Below, piece after piece: positions 48,611 to 59,048 of a DNA stretch of 64,000 nucleotides. The stretch is taken from NCBI RefSeq assembly GCF_002101815.1, contig NZ_LQPM01000012.1, positions 52,936-116,935 of the forward strand, given 5' to 3'. The notes beneath the pieces were generated by a model. That model had not been told where the DNA came from, made no database searches, and saw only the letters and a program-made list of their open reading frames with translations. The stretch's first letter is position 1, and each line of letters opens with the position of its first letter. The position numbers were made by a program, and so were the translations under genes. Source of the DNA: Mycobacterium paraense. GTDB taxonomy: Bacteria; Actinomycetota; Actinomycetes; Mycobacteriales; Mycobacteriaceae.

Positions 48611-49033
48611 ATGTCCGCGAAGGATCATCCGAATAACGCCCCGGGCGTCCCGATGGTATTTCCGCCCTGGTTCGAGCGCTTTCAGATCAAGTACTTCAAC
48701 CCGGCGCTCAAGCCGTTCGCCCGTTTCATGCCCGGGACCGCGACCATCAAGCACCGCGGCCGCACGTCGGGCACGCCGTACGAGACCATCATCACGCCCT
48801 ACCGCAAGGGCAACGTGCTGGCGATCGCGCTGGGCCACGGCAAGACGAACTGGGTGAAGAACGTGCTGGCGGCCGGCGAGGCCGACGTGCAGTACAGCGG
48901 CAAGCGCGTCGTGCACGTGACCAACCCGCGGATCCTGCCCGCGGGCTACGACGGGCCCGAGGCCGAATCCCTGCCGCGGATGGCCCGCATGCAGCTGCGC
49001 CGGATCGGTGTTTTCGTCGGCGATATCGCCTGA
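48611..49033 (+). CDS. Deazaflavin (F420)-dependent nitroreductase family protein
   Basis: 140 aa, split-barrel flavin/deazaflavin fold of the DDN/FGD-associated (DUF385) family: [22 protein letters not shown] at the cofactor-binding strand and [21 protein letters not shown]. Such proteins use reduced F420 on quinones or nitro compounds; the substrate is not known. It corresponds to Rv1598c and is divergent from hisD. Confidence 0.88.
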   Translation: MSAKDHPNNAPGVPMVFPPWFERFQIKYFNPALKPFARFMPGTATIKHRGRTSGTPYETIITPYRKGNVLAIALGHGKTNWVKNVLAAGEADVQYSGKRVVHVTNPRILPAGYDGPEAESLPRMARMQLRRIGVFVGDIA

Positions 49034-49062
49034 CGCCGCCGCGCCGGGGATATTGGCTGGGC

Positions 49063-49120
49063 GCGAGGGTGCAACTAGCGACACGTTGGCCGAGAAGGGC
49101 CGTCGGTACTTGCACTTTCG
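49063..49120. repeat. Dispersed palindromic element before nadC, copy B
   Basis: It carries GTGCAACTAGCGACAC at 49069-49084 and a partly matching right arm ending TTGCACTTTCG. The interior GCCGAGAAGGG is the reverse complement of the loop in copy A at 44791-44847. No gene lies in 49034-49136. Confidence 0.75.
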
Positions 49121-49136
49121 CGGCTGACCGAAGCCC

Positions 49137-49991
49137 CTACATGTCCAGGCCGATGTCGAGCACGCGCACCGAGTGCGTGAGCGCGCCGACGGCCAGGTAA
49201 TCGACGCCGGTCGCGGCGTACGTCGCGGCGTTGTCCAGGCTGAGCCCGCCGGACGACTCGAGCAGCACGGCGGGCGCCCGGGCATCGCGGCGCTGCACGG
49301 CCATCTGCGTCTGCCACACCGGGAAGTTGTCCAGCAGGATCAGCTCGGGCTTTTCGCCCAGCACCTCGTCGAGCTGCTCGAGCGAGTCCACCTCGACCTC
49401 GCACGGCAGGTCGGGGGCGGCCTCGCGCACCGCCCGCAGCGCCTCGACCACCGAGCCGGCGGCCGCCACGTGGTTGTCCTTGATCAGCGCCGCGTCGCCG
49501 AGCCCCAGGCGGTGGTTGACGCCCCCGCCGACGCGCACCGCGTACTTCTGCAACGCCCGCAGGCCGGGCAGGGTCTTGCGGGTGTCGCGGACCTTGGCCT
49601 TAGTGCCGTGCACCGCGTCGACCCACGCGGCGGTCTCGGTGGCGATCCCCGACAGGTGGCAGATCAGGTTGAGCGCGGTGCGCTCCGCGGTCAGCAGACC
49701 GCGGGTGGGCGCGCGCACCGTCAGCGCCGGCTCCCCCGGCCGCAGCCGGGCCCCGTCCTCGACGCGAGCCAGCACCTGGTAACCGCCTTCGCCGAGGACC
49801 TCGTCGAGGACCAGCAGCGCGACGTCCACGCCGGCGATCACCCCCGGCTCGCGGGGCACCATGGACGCCGTGGCCTGCGCGCCGGCGGGCACCGTGGCCT
49901 GCGTGGTGACGTCGGGCCCGTAGCGCAGATCCTCGTGCAGGGCGCGGCGGATGGCGTCCCCAGCGGCCTCGAGTTCGCAGTCGGACAGCAT
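49137..49991 (-). CDS. nadC: Quinolinate phosphoribosyltransferase
   Basis: Makes nicotinate mononucleotide from quinolinate and PRPP. The 284-aa enzyme contains ERTALNLICHLSGIAT, KVRDTRKTLPGLRALQKYAV in two parts, and RVGGGVNHRLGLGDAALIKDNH, all substrate-binding motifs. ATG 49991 follows the nadB stop by two bases. Last gene of nadA-nadB-nadC. Confidence 0.97.
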   Translation of the reverse strand: MLSDCELEAAGDAIRRALHEDLRYGPDVTTQATVPAGAQATASMVPREPGVIAGVDVALLVLDEVLGEGGYQVLARVEDGARLRPGEPALTVRAPTRGLLTAERTALNLICHLSGIATETAAWVDAVHGTKAKVRDTRKTLPGLRALQKYAVRVGGGVNHRLGLGDAALIKDNHVAAAGSVVEALRAVREAAPDLPCEVEVDSLEQLDEVLGEKPELILLDNFPVWQTQMAVQRRDARAPAVLLESSGGLSLDNAATYAATGVDYLAVGALTHSVRVLDIGLDM

Positions 49992-49993
49992 CG

Positions 49994-51571
49994 TCAGCCC
50001 ACCGCCGCCAGCGCCTCCACCAACACGGCGTTGCCGTCGTCGGCCAGCCGGAGCACGCTGCTGCGTGCCTGTTCCGGCGCGGCATGCGGGTACTCGGCGC
50101 GGTGGTGGCAACCGCGGCTTTCGTTGCGCGCCAGGGCCCCCGCGGTCAGGGCCCGGGCGGTCAGCGTCAACGCGATGTCCTCGAAATCGCGGCGGCCGCC
50201 CACGTTGCGCACCGGTGCCCCGGAAAGCTTGTCGGACAGGCGATTCAGCCCGGCTGCGTCCCGCACCACCGAGGCGTGCCGGCTCATCGCGCGGTGCAGG
50301 TCGCCCCGCTGCAGGGCGGTGTGGGCGACGGGCTCGGGGGCCTCCGCCCGGACGCGCCCGGCCGCCGCCGCGTGCGCTGCCGCCGCGCGGCCGGCGCGGC
50401 CGCCGATCACCAGGCCCTCGAGCAGGCTGTTGGACGCCAGGCGGTTGGCGCCGTGCATTCCGGTGCGCGCCACCTCGCCGGCGGCGAAGAGCCCGGGCAG
50501 GTCGGTCTGGCCGCACACGTCGGTGACCACGCCGCCGCAGCTGTAGTGCGCGCCGGGAACCACCGGGATGGGCTGGCGGACGGGGTCGATCCCGGCCTCC
50601 CGGCAGGCGGCGGTGACGGTGGGGAATCGGGCCTCGAAGCCGGCGATGCCGCGCGCGTCGAGGTAGACGCACGGGTCGCCGGTGGCCTTCAGGCGCGCGT
50701 CGATGGCCGCCGCGACGACGTCGCGCGGGGCCAGGTCGCCCATCGGGTGGACGCCGGCCGTCACCGAATTGCCTTGTCGGTCAAGCAACATGGCGCCCTC
50801 GCCGCGGATGGCCTCCGTGACCAACGGCCGGCGGCCGCCACTCTTGCCGCCAAAGAGCATCGTCGGGTGGAACTGGATGAACTCGAGGTCGCTGACCGGC
50901 ACGCCGGCCCACAGCGCCAGCGCGATGCCGTCGCCGGTGGAGCCGTCGGGGTTGGTGGTCGCGCCGTAGAGGTGCCCGAGCCCGCCGGAGGCCAGGATCA
51001 CCGACGGCGCGTTGATGATTCCGTAGCCGTCCACGCTGCCGAGCAGGACCCCGGTGACGGCGTCGTCGTTGTGCAGCACCCGCAGGGCCACGTGGCCGGG
51101 GCGGATGTCCAGCATGGCCGCGGCGCGGTCGAGCGCCCGCTGCACCTCGGCGCCGGTCGCGTCCCCCCCGGCGTGCACGATGCGCCGCCGGGAGTGGCCG
51201 CCCTCGCGCGTCACGTCCCAGCGGCCGGGGACGGCTTCGTCGAATCGCGCTCCGTCGCCGACCAATTCGGACACCGCCCGGTATCCATCGGCGACGATCG
51301 AGTACACCGCGTCGGGATCGCACAGGCCGGCGCCGGCCGCCAGGGTATCGGCGACGTGCGCCTCGACGGAGTCATCGTTGTCGGGCAGGACCACCGCGAT
51401 CCCGCCCTGCGCGTAGTGGGTCGCGGTCCCCCCCTTCGCCTGGTCGGCCTTGCTGAGCACGACGACGCTGCGGCCTGCGCGATGTGCGGCCAGCGCGGCG
51501 GCCAGCCCGCCGACGCCGGTGCCGATCACGACGACGTCGGCGGTGTGGGTCCAGTCGGGGCGGGCGATCAT
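49994..51571 (-). CDS. nadB: L-aspartate oxidase
   Basis: FAD enzyme that oxidises aspartate to iminoaspartate for NAD synthesis. The 525-aa protein has the FAD motif [16 protein letters not shown] at the N-terminus, [16 protein letters not shown], and the fumarate-reductase-like [11 protein letters not shown] and [23 protein letters not shown] 51571 overlaps the nadA stop (ATGA). Confidence 0.97.
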   Translation of the reverse strand: MIARPDWTHTADVVVIGTGVGGLAAALAAHRAGRSVVVLSKADQAKGGTATHYAQGGIAVVLPDNDDSVEAHVADTLAAGAGLCDPDAVYSIVADGYRAVSELVGDGARFDEAVPGRWDVTREGGHSRRRIVHAGGDATGAEVQRALDRAAAMLDIRPGHVALRVLHNDDAVTGVLLGSVDGYGIINAPSVILASGGLGHLYGATTNPDGSTGDGIALALWAGVPVSDLEFIQFHPTMLFGGKSGGRRPLVTEAIRGEGAMLLDRQGNSVTAGVHPMGDLAPRDVVAAAIDARLKATGDPCVYLDARGIAGFEARFPTVTAACREAGIDPVRQPIPVVPGAHYSCGGVVTDVCGQTDLPGLFAAGEVARTGMHGANRLASNSLLEGLVIGGRAGRAAAAHAAAAGRVRAEAPEPVAHTALQRGDLHRAMSRHASVVRDAAGLNRLSDKLSGAPVRNVGGRRDFEDIALTLTARALTAGALARNESRGCHHRAEYPHAAPEQARSSVLRLADDGNAVLVEALAAVG

Positions 51572-52617
51572 TCGCCGCCGCCCGGCTGCCCGATCGCGAT
51601 CATTCGCTGCACGCTGCGCCGGCCCGCCGCCGCGATGTCCGGGTCGACGTCGACCTCGTCGGCGCCCTCGACCAGGCAACGCAGCAGGGCCGCCGGGGTG
51701 ATCATCTTCATGTACTTGCAGGAGGCGCGGTCGTTGACCGCGCGGAAGTCGACTTGCGGTGCGGCCCTGCGCAACTGGTGCAGCATGCCGACCTCGGTGG
51801 CGACCAGCACCTTGCGGGCGCGGGTCTCGTGCGCGGCGTCGAGCATGCCGCCGGTGGACAGGATCTTCACCCGCTCGGCCGGGAAGGCGCCCTCGCCGGC
51901 GAGGTACAACGCCGAAGTGGCGCAACCGCATTCGGGGTGGACATACAGTTCGGCGTCGGGGTTGGCGCGCGCCTGCTCGGAGAGCTCGTCGCCGTTGATC
52001 CCGGCGTGCACGTGGCATTCACCGGCCCACACGTGCAGGTTCTGCCGGCCCGTCACCCGGCGCACGTGGGCGCCGAGGAATTGGTCGGGGCAGAACAGCA
52101 CCTCGCGGTCGGGGTCGATGGACTCGACCACGTCGACGGCGTTGGACGAGGTGCAGCAGATGTCGGTGAGGGCCTTCACGGCGGCCGTGGTGTTGACGTA
52201 GGAGACGACGACGGCGCCGGGGTGCTCGTCCTTCCAGGCGCGCAGTTCGTCGGCGGTGATGGAATCGGCCAGCGAGCAGCCGGCCCGTTGGTCCGGGATG
52301 AGCACGGTCTTGTCGGGGCTGAGGATCTTGGCGGTCTCGGCCATGAAGTGCACGCCGCAGAACACGATGGTGTCCTCGGGTGCGTCTGCGGCGATCCGCG
52401 ACAGCGCCAGCGAATCGCCCACGTGGTCGGCGACGTCCTGGATGGCGGGCAGCTGGTAGTTGTGCGCGAGCACGGTGGCGCCGCGCAGTTTCGCCAGCCG
52501 CCGGACCTCGGCCGCCCACTGTTCGTCGCCCTCGAGGCCGGCGTAGCCGGCGGGCGTGTCCGTGATGTCGGCCATCATGTCTTCGGCGAGCGTGTCCATG
52601 CGATTCATAACCGTCAC
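51568..52617 (-). CDS. nadA: Quinolinate synthase
   Basis: [4Fe-4S] enzyme that condenses iminoaspartate with dihydroxyacetone phosphate. The 349-aa length matches M. tuberculosis NadA. Cluster cysteines are visible in [21 protein letters not shown] and [10 protein letters not shown]. Start GTG 52617 follows AAAGGAGCCGCC. An ATG further upstream (52680) lies across the operator and is rejected. First gene of the operon and target of the divergent NrtR repressor. Confidence 0.97.
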   Translation of the reverse strand: MTVMNRMDTLAEDMMADITDTPAGYAGLEGDEQWAAEVRRLAKLRGATVLAHNYQLPAIQDVADHVGDSLALSRIAADAPEDTIVFCGVHFMAETAKILSPDKTVLIPDQRAGCSLADSITADELRAWKDEHPGAVVVSYVNTTAAVKALTDICCTSSNAVDVVESIDPDREVLFCPDQFLGAHVRRVTGRQNLHVWAGECHVHAGINGDELSEQARANPDAELYVHPECGCATSALYLAGEGAFPAERVKILSTGGMLDAAHETRARKVLVATEVGMLHQLRRAAPQVDFRAVNDRASCKYMKMITPAALLRCLVEGADEVDVDPDIAAAGRRSVQRMIAIGQPGGGE

Positions 52618-52640
52618 GGCGGCTCCTTTCAGCCCAGGAG

Positions 52641-52663
52641 GTTTTCGACTTATAATCGAAAAC
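52641..52663. promoter_or_regulatory. NrtR operator: palindrome overlapping both -10 boxes
   Basis: GTTTTCGA and TCGAAAAC are perfect 8-bp arms around CTTATAA. The plus-strand -10 TATAAT (52651-52656) lies seven bases from the nrtR ATG 52664, and a minus-strand TATAAG also falls in the centre, so a bound repressor would block both nadABC and its own gene. Confidence 0.8.
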
Positions 52664-53374
52664 ATGGGCCATACTAGCACTGAACACGAGGTGCTCGCGG
52701 TCGTGTTTCAGGTTCGCCAGGTGACCGCCGCGCCGCGCCGAGAGAAACCCCAGTTGAACGTGCTGTTATGGCAGCGCGCCAAGGATCCGCAGCAGGGCGC
52801 CTGGTCGCTGCCCGGCGGCCGGCTGCGCAACGACGAGGACATGACCACCTCGGTGCGCCGCCAACTGGCCGAGAAGGTCGACCTGCGAGAGCTGGCTCAC
52901 TTGGAGCAGCTCGCTGTGTTTTCCGACCCACACCGGGTGCCCGGCGCCCGGGTGATCGCCTCGACATTCCTGGGTCTGGTGCCCTCCCCCGCCATCCCCG
53001 AACTGCCGCCGGACACCCGCTGGCATCCGGTGAATTCGCTGCCGCCGATGGCGTTCGACCACGGCCCGATGGTGGAGCACGCCCGGACCCGGCTGGTCGC
53101 CAAGATGTCCTACACCAACATCGGATTCGCCTTGGCGCCAAGGGAATTCGCGCTTTCCACGCTGCGCGACATCTACGGCGCGGCGCTGGGCTACCAGGTC
53201 GACGCGACGAACCTGCAACGCGTGCTGGCCCGGCGCGGTGTCATCAGCCAGACCGGCACCTTCGCGCAGTCCGGCCGCAGCGGCGGGCGCCCGGCGGCGC
53301 TCTACCACTTCACCGACTCGCAGCTGCGGGTCACCGACGAATTCGCCGCGTTCCGGCCGCCCGGCCAGTTTTGA
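52664..53374 (+). CDS. nrtR: Nudix-related repressor of NAD synthesis
   Basis: 236 aa, same as Rv1593c. An N-terminal Nudix-like domain senses ADP-ribose-type metabolites, with a degenerate Nudix box ([21 protein letters not shown], motif positions about residues 49-69) that fits a sensor more than a hydrolase. The C-terminal winged helix binds DNA (about 165-236, [14 protein letters not shown] and [13 protein letters not shown]). It is divergent from nadA with a clear shared operator. The transcript is leaderless from ATG 52664. Confidence 0.94.
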   Translation: MGHTSTEHEVLAVVFQVRQVTAAPRREKPQLNVLLWQRAKDPQQGAWSLPGGRLRNDEDMTTSVRRQLAEKVDLRELAHLEQLAVFSDPHRVPGARVIASTFLGLVPSPAIPELPPDTRWHPVNSLPPMAFDHGPMVEHARTRLVAKMSYTNIGFALAPREFALSTLRDIYGAALGYQVDATNLQRVLARRGVISQTGTFAQSGRSGGRPAALYHFTDSQLRVTDEFAAFRPPGQF

Positions 53375-53529
53375 GGGGCTTTTCCTCGACACGCCGGTAG
53401 ATTGGGCGCCGACACCTCCGCCGCCGAGCTGCAGAGACCGACGAGAACTGGCTCACAACGCGGCGATTACGTTTTGGCCACCACCCGTTCATGCGCGAGA
53501 ATGCCGGGTGGCCAAGAAGGGATCGACGA

Positions 53530-54870
53530 ATGGTTGAGCTCGGCAATCTGGCGGGCACGCACGGCGCGCAGTGGATCGCGAAGCCGCCGCACGAGGAACT
53601 GCGGCGCAAGGTGCGGCCACTGCTGCCCTCGGACGACCCGTTCTACCAGCCCCCGCCGGGCTTCCAGCACGCCGAGCCCGGCACCGTGCTGCGCTCGCGC
53701 GAGGTCGAGCTGGCGTTTTTGGGCCTGATCCCGCAGCCCGTCACCGCCGTGCAGCTGCTCTACCGCACGATGGACATGAACGGCCAGCCCGAGGCGACCG
53801 TGACCACGGTGATCGTCCCGGCGAAGCGGGCTCCGGGGCAGGCCTGCCCGCTGCTGTCCTATCAGTGCGCGATCGACGCGATGACCTCGCGCTGCTTCCC
53901 CTCCTACGCGCTGCGGCGCAGGGCCAAGGCGCTGGGATCGTTGAGCCAGCTGGAGTTCCTGCTGATCAACGCCGCCGTCGCCGAGGGCTGGGCCGTCTCG
54001 GTTCCCGACCACGAAGGCATCCACGGTTCGTGGGGCGCGCCGTATGAGCCCGGCTACCGCGTCCTGGACGGCATCCGGGCGGCGCTGAGTTTCGAGCGGC
54101 TCGCGTTGTCCCCGTCGGCCCCGATCGGGCTGTGGGGATACTCCGGCGGTGGCCTGGCCAGCGCCTGGGCCGCCGAGGTGTGCGCCGACTACGCGCCGGA
54201 CCTGAACATCGTCGGGGCGGTGCTCGGATCGCCGGTCGGCGACCTCGGCCACACGTTCCGCAGGCTCAACGGGGGCTTCCTCGCCGGCCTGCCCGCGTTG
54301 GTCGTGGCCGCGCTCGCCCACATCTACCCCGACCTGGAGCGCGTCATCTCCGAGCACACCAACGAGGAGGGCCGCGCCCTGCTGGACTCGCTGGAGAAGA
54401 TGACCACCGTGGAAGCGGTGCTGCGGATGGCCGGCAAGAACATGGGCGACTACCTGGACGAGCCGCTGGAAGACATCCTCAACACCCCCGAGATCACGCA
54501 CGTGTTCGAGAGCATCAAGCTGGGCGCGGCCGTGCCGACGCCGCCGGTGCTGATCGTGCAGGCCGTCCACGACTACCTGATCGACGTTCACGACATCGAC
54601 GCGCTCGCCGACGCCTACTCGGCCGGCGGCGCGCGGGTCACCTATCACCGGGACGCGTTCAACGAGCACCTGTGCCTGCACCCGCTGTCCGCCCCGATGA
54701 CGCTGCGCTGGCTCACCGACCGGTTCGACGGCCGGCCACTGACCGAGCACCTGATCCGGACCACGTGGCCGACGATGTTCAACCCGATGACCTACGTCGG
54801 CATGGCGCGGCTGGTCAAGATCGCGGCCAAGGTCATCACCGGCCGGAAGGTGCCGCACCGTCCGCTATGA
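53530..54870 (+). CDS. Secretory-lipase-family alpha/beta hydrolase
   Basis: 446 aa, the length of Rv1592c. The nucleophile elbow [12 protein letters not shown], the acid in [17 protein letters not shown] and the histidine in [10 protein letters not shown] make a complete triad, in the LIP (secretory lipase) family. No signal peptide is evident at the N-terminus ([12 protein letters not shown]), so it is probably cytoplasmic or exported by another route. The substrate, lipid ester or otherwise, is not shown. ATG 53530 follows AAGGGATCGACGA; a start at 53491 would add 13 residues. Confidence 0.9.
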   Translation: MVELGNLAGTHGAQWIAKPPHEELRRKVRPLLPSDDPFYQPPPGFQHAEPGTVLRSREVELAFLGLIPQPVTAVQLLYRTMDMNGQPEATVTTVIVPAKRAPGQACPLLSYQCAIDAMTSRCFPSYALRRRAKALGSLSQLEFLLINAAVAEGWAVSVPDHEGIHGSWGAPYEPGYRVLDGIRAALSFERLALSPSAPIGLWGYSGGGLASAWAAEVCADYAPDLNIVGAVLGSPVGDLGHTFRRLNGGFLAGLPALVVAALAHIYPDLERVISEHTNEEGRALLDSLEKMTTVEAVLRMAGKNMGDYLDEPLEDILNTPEITHVFESIKLGAAVPTPPVLIVQAVHDYLIDVHDIDALADAYSAGGARVTYHRDAFNEHLCLHPLSAPMTLRWLTDRFDGRPLTEHLIRTTWPTMFNPMTYVGMARLVKIAAKVITGRKVPHRPL

Positions 54871-55524
54871 GACGGCGGCCTCCGGGGCCTCCGGCTTGAT
54901 CGGCAGCGCGGTAGCCGGCCGGGCGACGGGCAGCCCGCCGAGGTCGTCGCGGGCGTCGGCGGCCGCCATCAGCGCGTAGACCAGCGCGGCGATGCCGGCG
55001 GGCCACATCAGGGTCAGCGCGACCTGCAGCGCCCGCTGGGCGAAGAACACCGGCGGGGCCTCGATGACGTAGGCCACCGACGGCTTTCCCGCCAGCGGCA
55101 CCGCGTCGAAGTTCACCGCGCCGTAGCGCAACCGGACCAGCAACACGCCCGTCGCGGCCGCGACGGCGGCGGCGGCCACCATGCCCAGCACCAGCGCCAG
55201 CACCATGGCGGGCCCGCGGTGCTTGCGCCACTGCCACACCAGCGCCGTGCCCACCACCGCCAGCACCGTCAGCAGGCCCAGCATCAGGCAGGGCGCGTTG
55301 AAGAAGTGCTCGGATTCGTTCCCCAGGTAGTCGTGCACCCGCTCGCCCGCGCGGGTGATCGCCACCACCGCGTGGATCGGCGGCGCGATCCACGCCCACA
55401 GCGCGCCGATCACGACGCCGCTCGCCGTCACTCCCACCGCCGCGGTGACGATCGCGCGCCTCCGCACCGCGCGGGGGACGCCCGTGCGCGCGGGGGTGTT
55501 CTCGGTGGCGGTCTGCTCGGTCAC
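54865..55524 (-). CDS. DUF2567 membrane protein
   Basis: 219 aa with four hydrophobic segments (about residues 28-50, 82-102, 112-135 and 172-195) and a periplasmic or cytoplasmic loop [22 protein letters not shown]. Function unknown; corresponds to Rv1591. GTG 55524 overlaps the bsaP stop, so it is the third gene of bioB-bsaP. It converges with the lipase-family gene, overlapping six bases. Confidence 0.85.
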   Translation of the reverse strand: MTEQTATENTPARTGVPRAVRRRAIVTAAVGVTASGVVIGALWAWIAPPIHAVVAITRAGERVHDYLGNESEHFFNAPCLMLGLLTVLAVVGTALVWQWRKHRGPAMVLALVLGMVAAAAVAAATGVLLVRLRYGAVNFDAVPLAGKPSVAYVIEAPPVFFAQRALQVALTLMWPAGIAALVYALMAAADARDDLGGLPVARPATALPIKPEAPEAAVS

Positions 55525-55757
55525 CGCTGCGCCTCCAGGTCCGCGGAGTCGACCTGCCCGTGCCGCGAGCACTGGGCGCGCCAGCCGTCGGGCCTGACCT
55601 GGACGATCATCCGGCGCCCGCATTCCGCGCAGAACCGGGGCGGCTCCAGGCCCAGCTGGGCGGCCGTCGGGACGGCGGTGCCGCCCAATTCCCCGGTGTA
55701 GACGTTGTAGACGCCGGCGCTGACCGGGGCGCCCAGATCGCGAACCACAGTCTCCAA
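55521..55757 (-). CDS. bsaP: Biotin synthase auxiliary protein
   Basis: 78 aa, corresponding to Rv1590. The cysteine pattern [11 protein letters not shown] followed by QCSRHG suggests a metal or iron-sulphur site. In mycobacteria this small protein has been reported as an auxiliary factor needed for BioB to turn dethiobiotin into biotin. Its position 5 bases after bioB fits. It should be annotated as a biotin gene and not as hypothetical. Confidence 0.85.
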   Translation of the reverse strand: METVVRDLGAPVSAGVYNVYTGELGGTAVPTAAQLGLEPPRFCAECGRRMIVQVRPDGWRAQCSRHGQVDSADLEAQR

Positions 55758-55762
55758 GTCTC

Positions 55763-56803
55763 TTACAGAGTGGCGTTCAGCGCCTTGATCGGCATCTGCA
55801 GGTCGTCGAGGAGCTCCAGGTCCGCCTCGGCGGGGCGGCCGAGCGTGGTCAGGTAGTTCCCGACGATCACCGCGTTGATGCCGCCGAGGATGCCCTGCTT
55901 GGCGCCGAGGTCACCCAGGGTGATCTCGCGGCCCCCGGCGAAGCGCAGCATGGTGCGCGGCAGTGCCAGCCGGAAGGCGGCCACCGACTTCAGCGCCTCG
56001 GCGACGGGCATGACCTCCAGGTCGCCGAACGGGGTGCCCGGCCGCGGGTTGAGGAAGTTCAGCGGCACCTCGTCGGGGCCGAGTTCGGCCAGGTCGGCGG
56101 CGAACTCGGCGCGTTGCTCCAGGGTCTCGCCCATGCCGAGGATGCCGCCGCAGCACACCTCCATGCCGGCGTCGCGCACCATCGACAGCGTCTGCCAGCG
56201 CTCCTCCCACGTGTGGGTGGTCACGACGTTGGTGAAGAACGAGCGGGCGGTTTCGAGGTTGTGGTTGTAGCGGTGCACGCCCATCGCCGCGAGCTGATCC
56301 ACCTGCTCGGCCGTCAGCATGCCCAGCGAGCAGGCGATGTTGATCTCCACCTCGTTGCGGATGGCCTCGATGCCGGCGGCGACCTGCGCCATCAGCCGCT
56401 CGTCGGGCCCGCGCACCGCGGCCACGATGCAGAACTCGGTGGCGCCCGACTTGGCGGTCTGTTTGGCCGCCTCGACCAGGCTGGGGATGTCCAGCCGCGC
56501 GCTGCGCACCGGCGAGGAGAACAGCCCCGACTGCGAGCAGAAGTGGCAGTCCTCGGGGCACCCGCCGGTCTTCAGGCTGATGATGCCCTCGACCTCGACC
56601 TCCGGGCCGCACCAGCGCATCCGCACCTCGTGGGCGAGCGCCAGCAGGTCGTCGAGCCGCTCGTCGGCCAGCTGCAGCACCTGTAGCACCTGGTCGCGGC
56701 CGAGTCCCTCGCCGCGTTCCAGCACCTGCTGGCGGGCCACCGCGAGAATGTCGTCGTTCCCGTCGCCGGCGTCGGTCGTCGGCCGAGTTGCCGCTTGAGT
56801 CAC
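55763..56803 (-). CDS. bioB: Biotin synthase
   Basis: Radical-SAM enzyme that inserts sulphur into dethiobiotin. The 346-aa protein has the [4Fe-4S] motif CPEDCHFC in [14 protein letters not shown] and the auxiliary-cluster residues in NIACSLG and [12 protein letters not shown] 56803 follows GGGGAG by six bases; longer frames into the divergent region are rejected. It is separated by about 5 kb from bioF-bioD. Confidence 0.97.
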   Translation of the reverse strand: MTQAATRPTTDAGDGNDDILAVARQQVLERGEGLGRDQVLQVLQLADERLDDLLALAHEVRMRWCGPEVEVEGIISLKTGGCPEDCHFCSQSGLFSSPVRSARLDIPSLVEAAKQTAKSGATEFCIVAAVRGPDERLMAQVAAGIEAIRNEVEINIACSLGMLTAEQVDQLAAMGVHRYNHNLETARSFFTNVVTTHTWEERWQTLSMVRDAGMEVCCGGILGMGETLEQRAEFAADLAELGPDEVPLNFLNPRPGTPFGDLEVMPVAEALKSVAAFRLALPRTMLRFAGGREITLGDLGAKQGILGGINAVIVGNYLTTLGRPAEADLELLDDLQMPIKALNATL

Positions 56804-56933
56804 CAGGTACTCCCCTGCATCCTTTTCGTGCGCGCGCAGCCGCACCTGCCGTCGCCGGCAGCCTGAATAAATTCGGTGTTCAAAGTAGGGTAACGGCCGC
56901 TGAAGATGGGGGCCGCCGGGGTATGCCTGCACC

Positions 56934-57128
56934 ATGACCGTTTGGGAGAGCGCTCCGCACGTCGAATACCTGGCCCACCACATGCTGCTGCTGGCCATCC
57001 CGGCGTTCCTGCCGGCCGTCCTCGTCGTCGCGGTGATCCTGTACGTCGCGCTGAAAGACCGGCGCAACGGTGGCAAATCCCAGCCGGCCGCGCCGCGGGG
57101 CGACGACGCCGACCAAAAGGGTGATTGA
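56934..57128 (+). CDS. Small single-span membrane protein of an uncharacterised cluster
   Basis: 64 aa: [20 protein letters not shown] begins a single hydrophobic helix (about residues 18-40), followed by a basic/polar tail. The HH pair at the membrane edge is notable beside the metal-like proteins that follow. It is divergent from bioB across 130 bp and precedes the 13-TM gene by 77 bases. I do not recognise it. Confidence 0.72.
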   Translation: MTVWESAPHVEYLAHHMLLLAIPAFLPAVLVVAVILYVALKDRRNGGKSQPAAPRGDDADQKGD

Positions 57129-57205
57129 CGGGCCCTCGATCGGGGCATTCCGGTTCCTGCGAGTTGGATCACACCTCAGGTCGGGCGTGTTGGGAGGGTT
57201 GGACG

Positions 57206-59044
57206 ATGAAATCGGCGGATCTGACTTTTGTTGCCGAGGCACCGGCGCGCGGCGCGGGCCTCAACCAGGTGATCGGCCTGTCGATCGCCGCGGTGGTGAT
57301 AGCCGCGGTCATGCTGTGGGTCGGGTATGCCCACCGCACCCATCGCATCGGGTGGCTGACCCGGATCGCGGACAAGATGGGCGAGAAGTTCCACCGCCCC
57401 AACTGGGTGGCCCTCCCGGTCCTGGTGTTCACCACCTCGATCATCTGCGCGCTGTTCGGGTTCATCTGGGACGTCAGCTGGCACATCGGAAACGGCCGCG
57501 ACCCCGGCCCGCTGGCCAACCCGGCGCACTACTTCATCATCATCGGCCTGTTCGGGATCTTCGTGGCGGGCATGTTGTCGGTGGTGCTGCCGTTCGACCA
57601 GCCCGGCCCGGCGGCGGTGCGCATCACGAGTAACTGGCATGCGCCGGTCGGCGGCGTGCTGATGGCCGGTTGCGGGCTGTACGCGATGATCGGTTTCCCG
57701 CTCGACGACATCTGGCACCGGATCTTCGGCCAAGACGTAACCCTCTGGGGCCCAACACATCTGATGATGATCGGCGGCGCGTGCTTTTCTCTGTTCGCGG
57801 TGCTGATGCTGGAACGCGAGGGCGAGGCGCACGAGGCCGGGGAGGTCTACCACGGCGTCTTCATCACGTTCCTGCGCTACCTGTCGTTCGGCGGCCTGTT
57901 CATCGGCCTGTCGGTCTACCAGATCGAATTCGACTTCGGCGTCCCGCAATTCCGCCTGGTGTTCCAGCCGATGTTGATCGCCGCGGCGGCCGCGCTGGCG
58001 TCGGTCGCCGCCCGCTACACGATGGGACGCGGAGCCGCGATCATCGCGGCGGTGTTCGCCATCGCGCTGCGCGGCCTGGTCGCGCTGCTGGTGGGCCCCA
58101 TCCTGGGCGCGCCGATCAATTGGTTCCCGCTGTATCTGGGCCCCGCGCTGGTCGTCGAGCTGGTGGCGCTGACCCCCTTGATCAAGCGCCCCATCGCGTT
58201 TGGCGCCGTTTCGGGCCTCGCCGTGGCGACCGTCGGGCTGTGGCTGGAGTCGCTGTGGATCGGGGCGGTGTACCACTACCCGTGGCCGACCAGGATGTGG
58301 GGCGAGGCGCTCGCGATGGCGGTGCCGGTGGCCGTGCTGACCGGCGTCTGTGGGGCGCTGTTCGGCCTGGTGCTGACGGGGCAGCGGCTGCCCGGCCGCA
58401 AGGTCGGCATCGCGGCGGTGGCCCTGACGGTCCTGGTGATCGGCGGCGCGGTGGCCAACGGGCTGCACATCACCGTGCCGCGGCAGAACACCGCCACCGT
58501 CACCCTGACGGATCTGCCCAGCCCGCCCGGGCAGCGCATGGTGTCGGCCGACGTCCAGCTGACGCCGCCGTTCGTCAGCGACAACCCGGACTGGCTGACC
58601 ATCCTGTCGTGGCAGGGGCGGATGCAGAACGACCGCGGCCTGATGATCGACCGGCTCGCCAAGGTGGGACCCGGGCACTACCGGTCCACCCAGCCGGTCC
58701 CGGTGTGGGGGGAATGGAAGACGCTGCTGCGGGTCCAGGACGGCCGCACCATGACGGCCGTGCCCATCTGGGAGCCGGCGGACGCCGCCATCCCGGCACC
58801 CGAGGTTCCGGCGCTGGCGTCGAGCACGCGGCCGTTCGTGCTGGAGGTGACGATCCTGCAGCGCGAACGCGACCAGGGCGCGCCGACCTGGTTGTTCACC
58901 GCCGGCGGGATCGTGGTGCTGATCCTGACGCTGATGGTGATCTCCGCGCTGACGTGGGGTGCGGGTCGGCTCGGCTACGCCGAGGGCGCGCCGGAGCCGG
59001 TCGAGGAGAAGCAGCCGCTGCCCGGCGCTCCCCGAGCGGCCTGA
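57206..59044 (+). CDS. Uncharacterised 13-TM membrane protein
   Basis: 612 aa. About twelve helices run from residue 20 to 435. A soluble, probably extracytoplasmic domain (about 440-560) follows, and a last helix (about 570-595) leads to a short tail. Several histidines lie in or next to helices (DVSWHIGNG, PAHYFIIIG, WGPTHLMMIGG, ITSNWHAPVGG), as in haem or copper membrane proteins, but no family signature was recognised. GGGAGGGTTGGACG precedes ATG 57206. The lipoprotein gene follows by four bases. Confidence 0.8.
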   Translation: MKSADLTFVAEAPARGAGLNQVIGLSIAAVVIAAVMLWVGYAHRTHRIGWLTRIADKMGEKFHRPNWVALPVLVFTTSIICALFGFIWDVSWHIGNGRDPGPLANPAHYFIIIGLFGIFVAGMLSVVLPFDQPGPAAVRITSNWHAPVGGVLMAGCGLYAMIGFPLDDIWHRIFGQDVTLWGPTHLMMIGGACFSLFAVLMLEREGEAHEAGEVYHGVFITFLRYLSFGGLFIGLSVYQIEFDFGVPQFRLVFQPMLIAAAAALASVAARYTMGRGAAIIAAVFAIALRGLVALLVGPILGAPINWFPLYLGPALVVELVALTPLIKRPIAFGAVSGLAVATVGLWLESLWIGAVYHYPWPTRMWGEALAMAVPVAVLTGVCGALFGLVLTGQRLPGRKVGIAAVALTVLVIGGAVANGLHITVPRQNTATVTLTDLPSPPGQRMVSADVQLTPPFVSDNPDWLTILSWQGRMQNDRGLMIDRLAKVGPGHYRSTQPVPVWGEWKTLLRVQDGRTMTAVPIWEPADAAIPAPEVPALASSTRPFVLEVTILQRERDQGAPTWLFTAGGIVVLILTLMVISALTWGAGRLGYAEGAPEPVEEKQPLPGAPRAA

Positions 59045-59048
59045 TTCC

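Noticed and set aside
56840..56900. BioQ operator (TGAAC-N3-GTTAC) upstream of bioB
   Set aside because: TGAAC and GTAAC halves are present nearby but in the wrong order and spacing, so a BioQ site is not supported.
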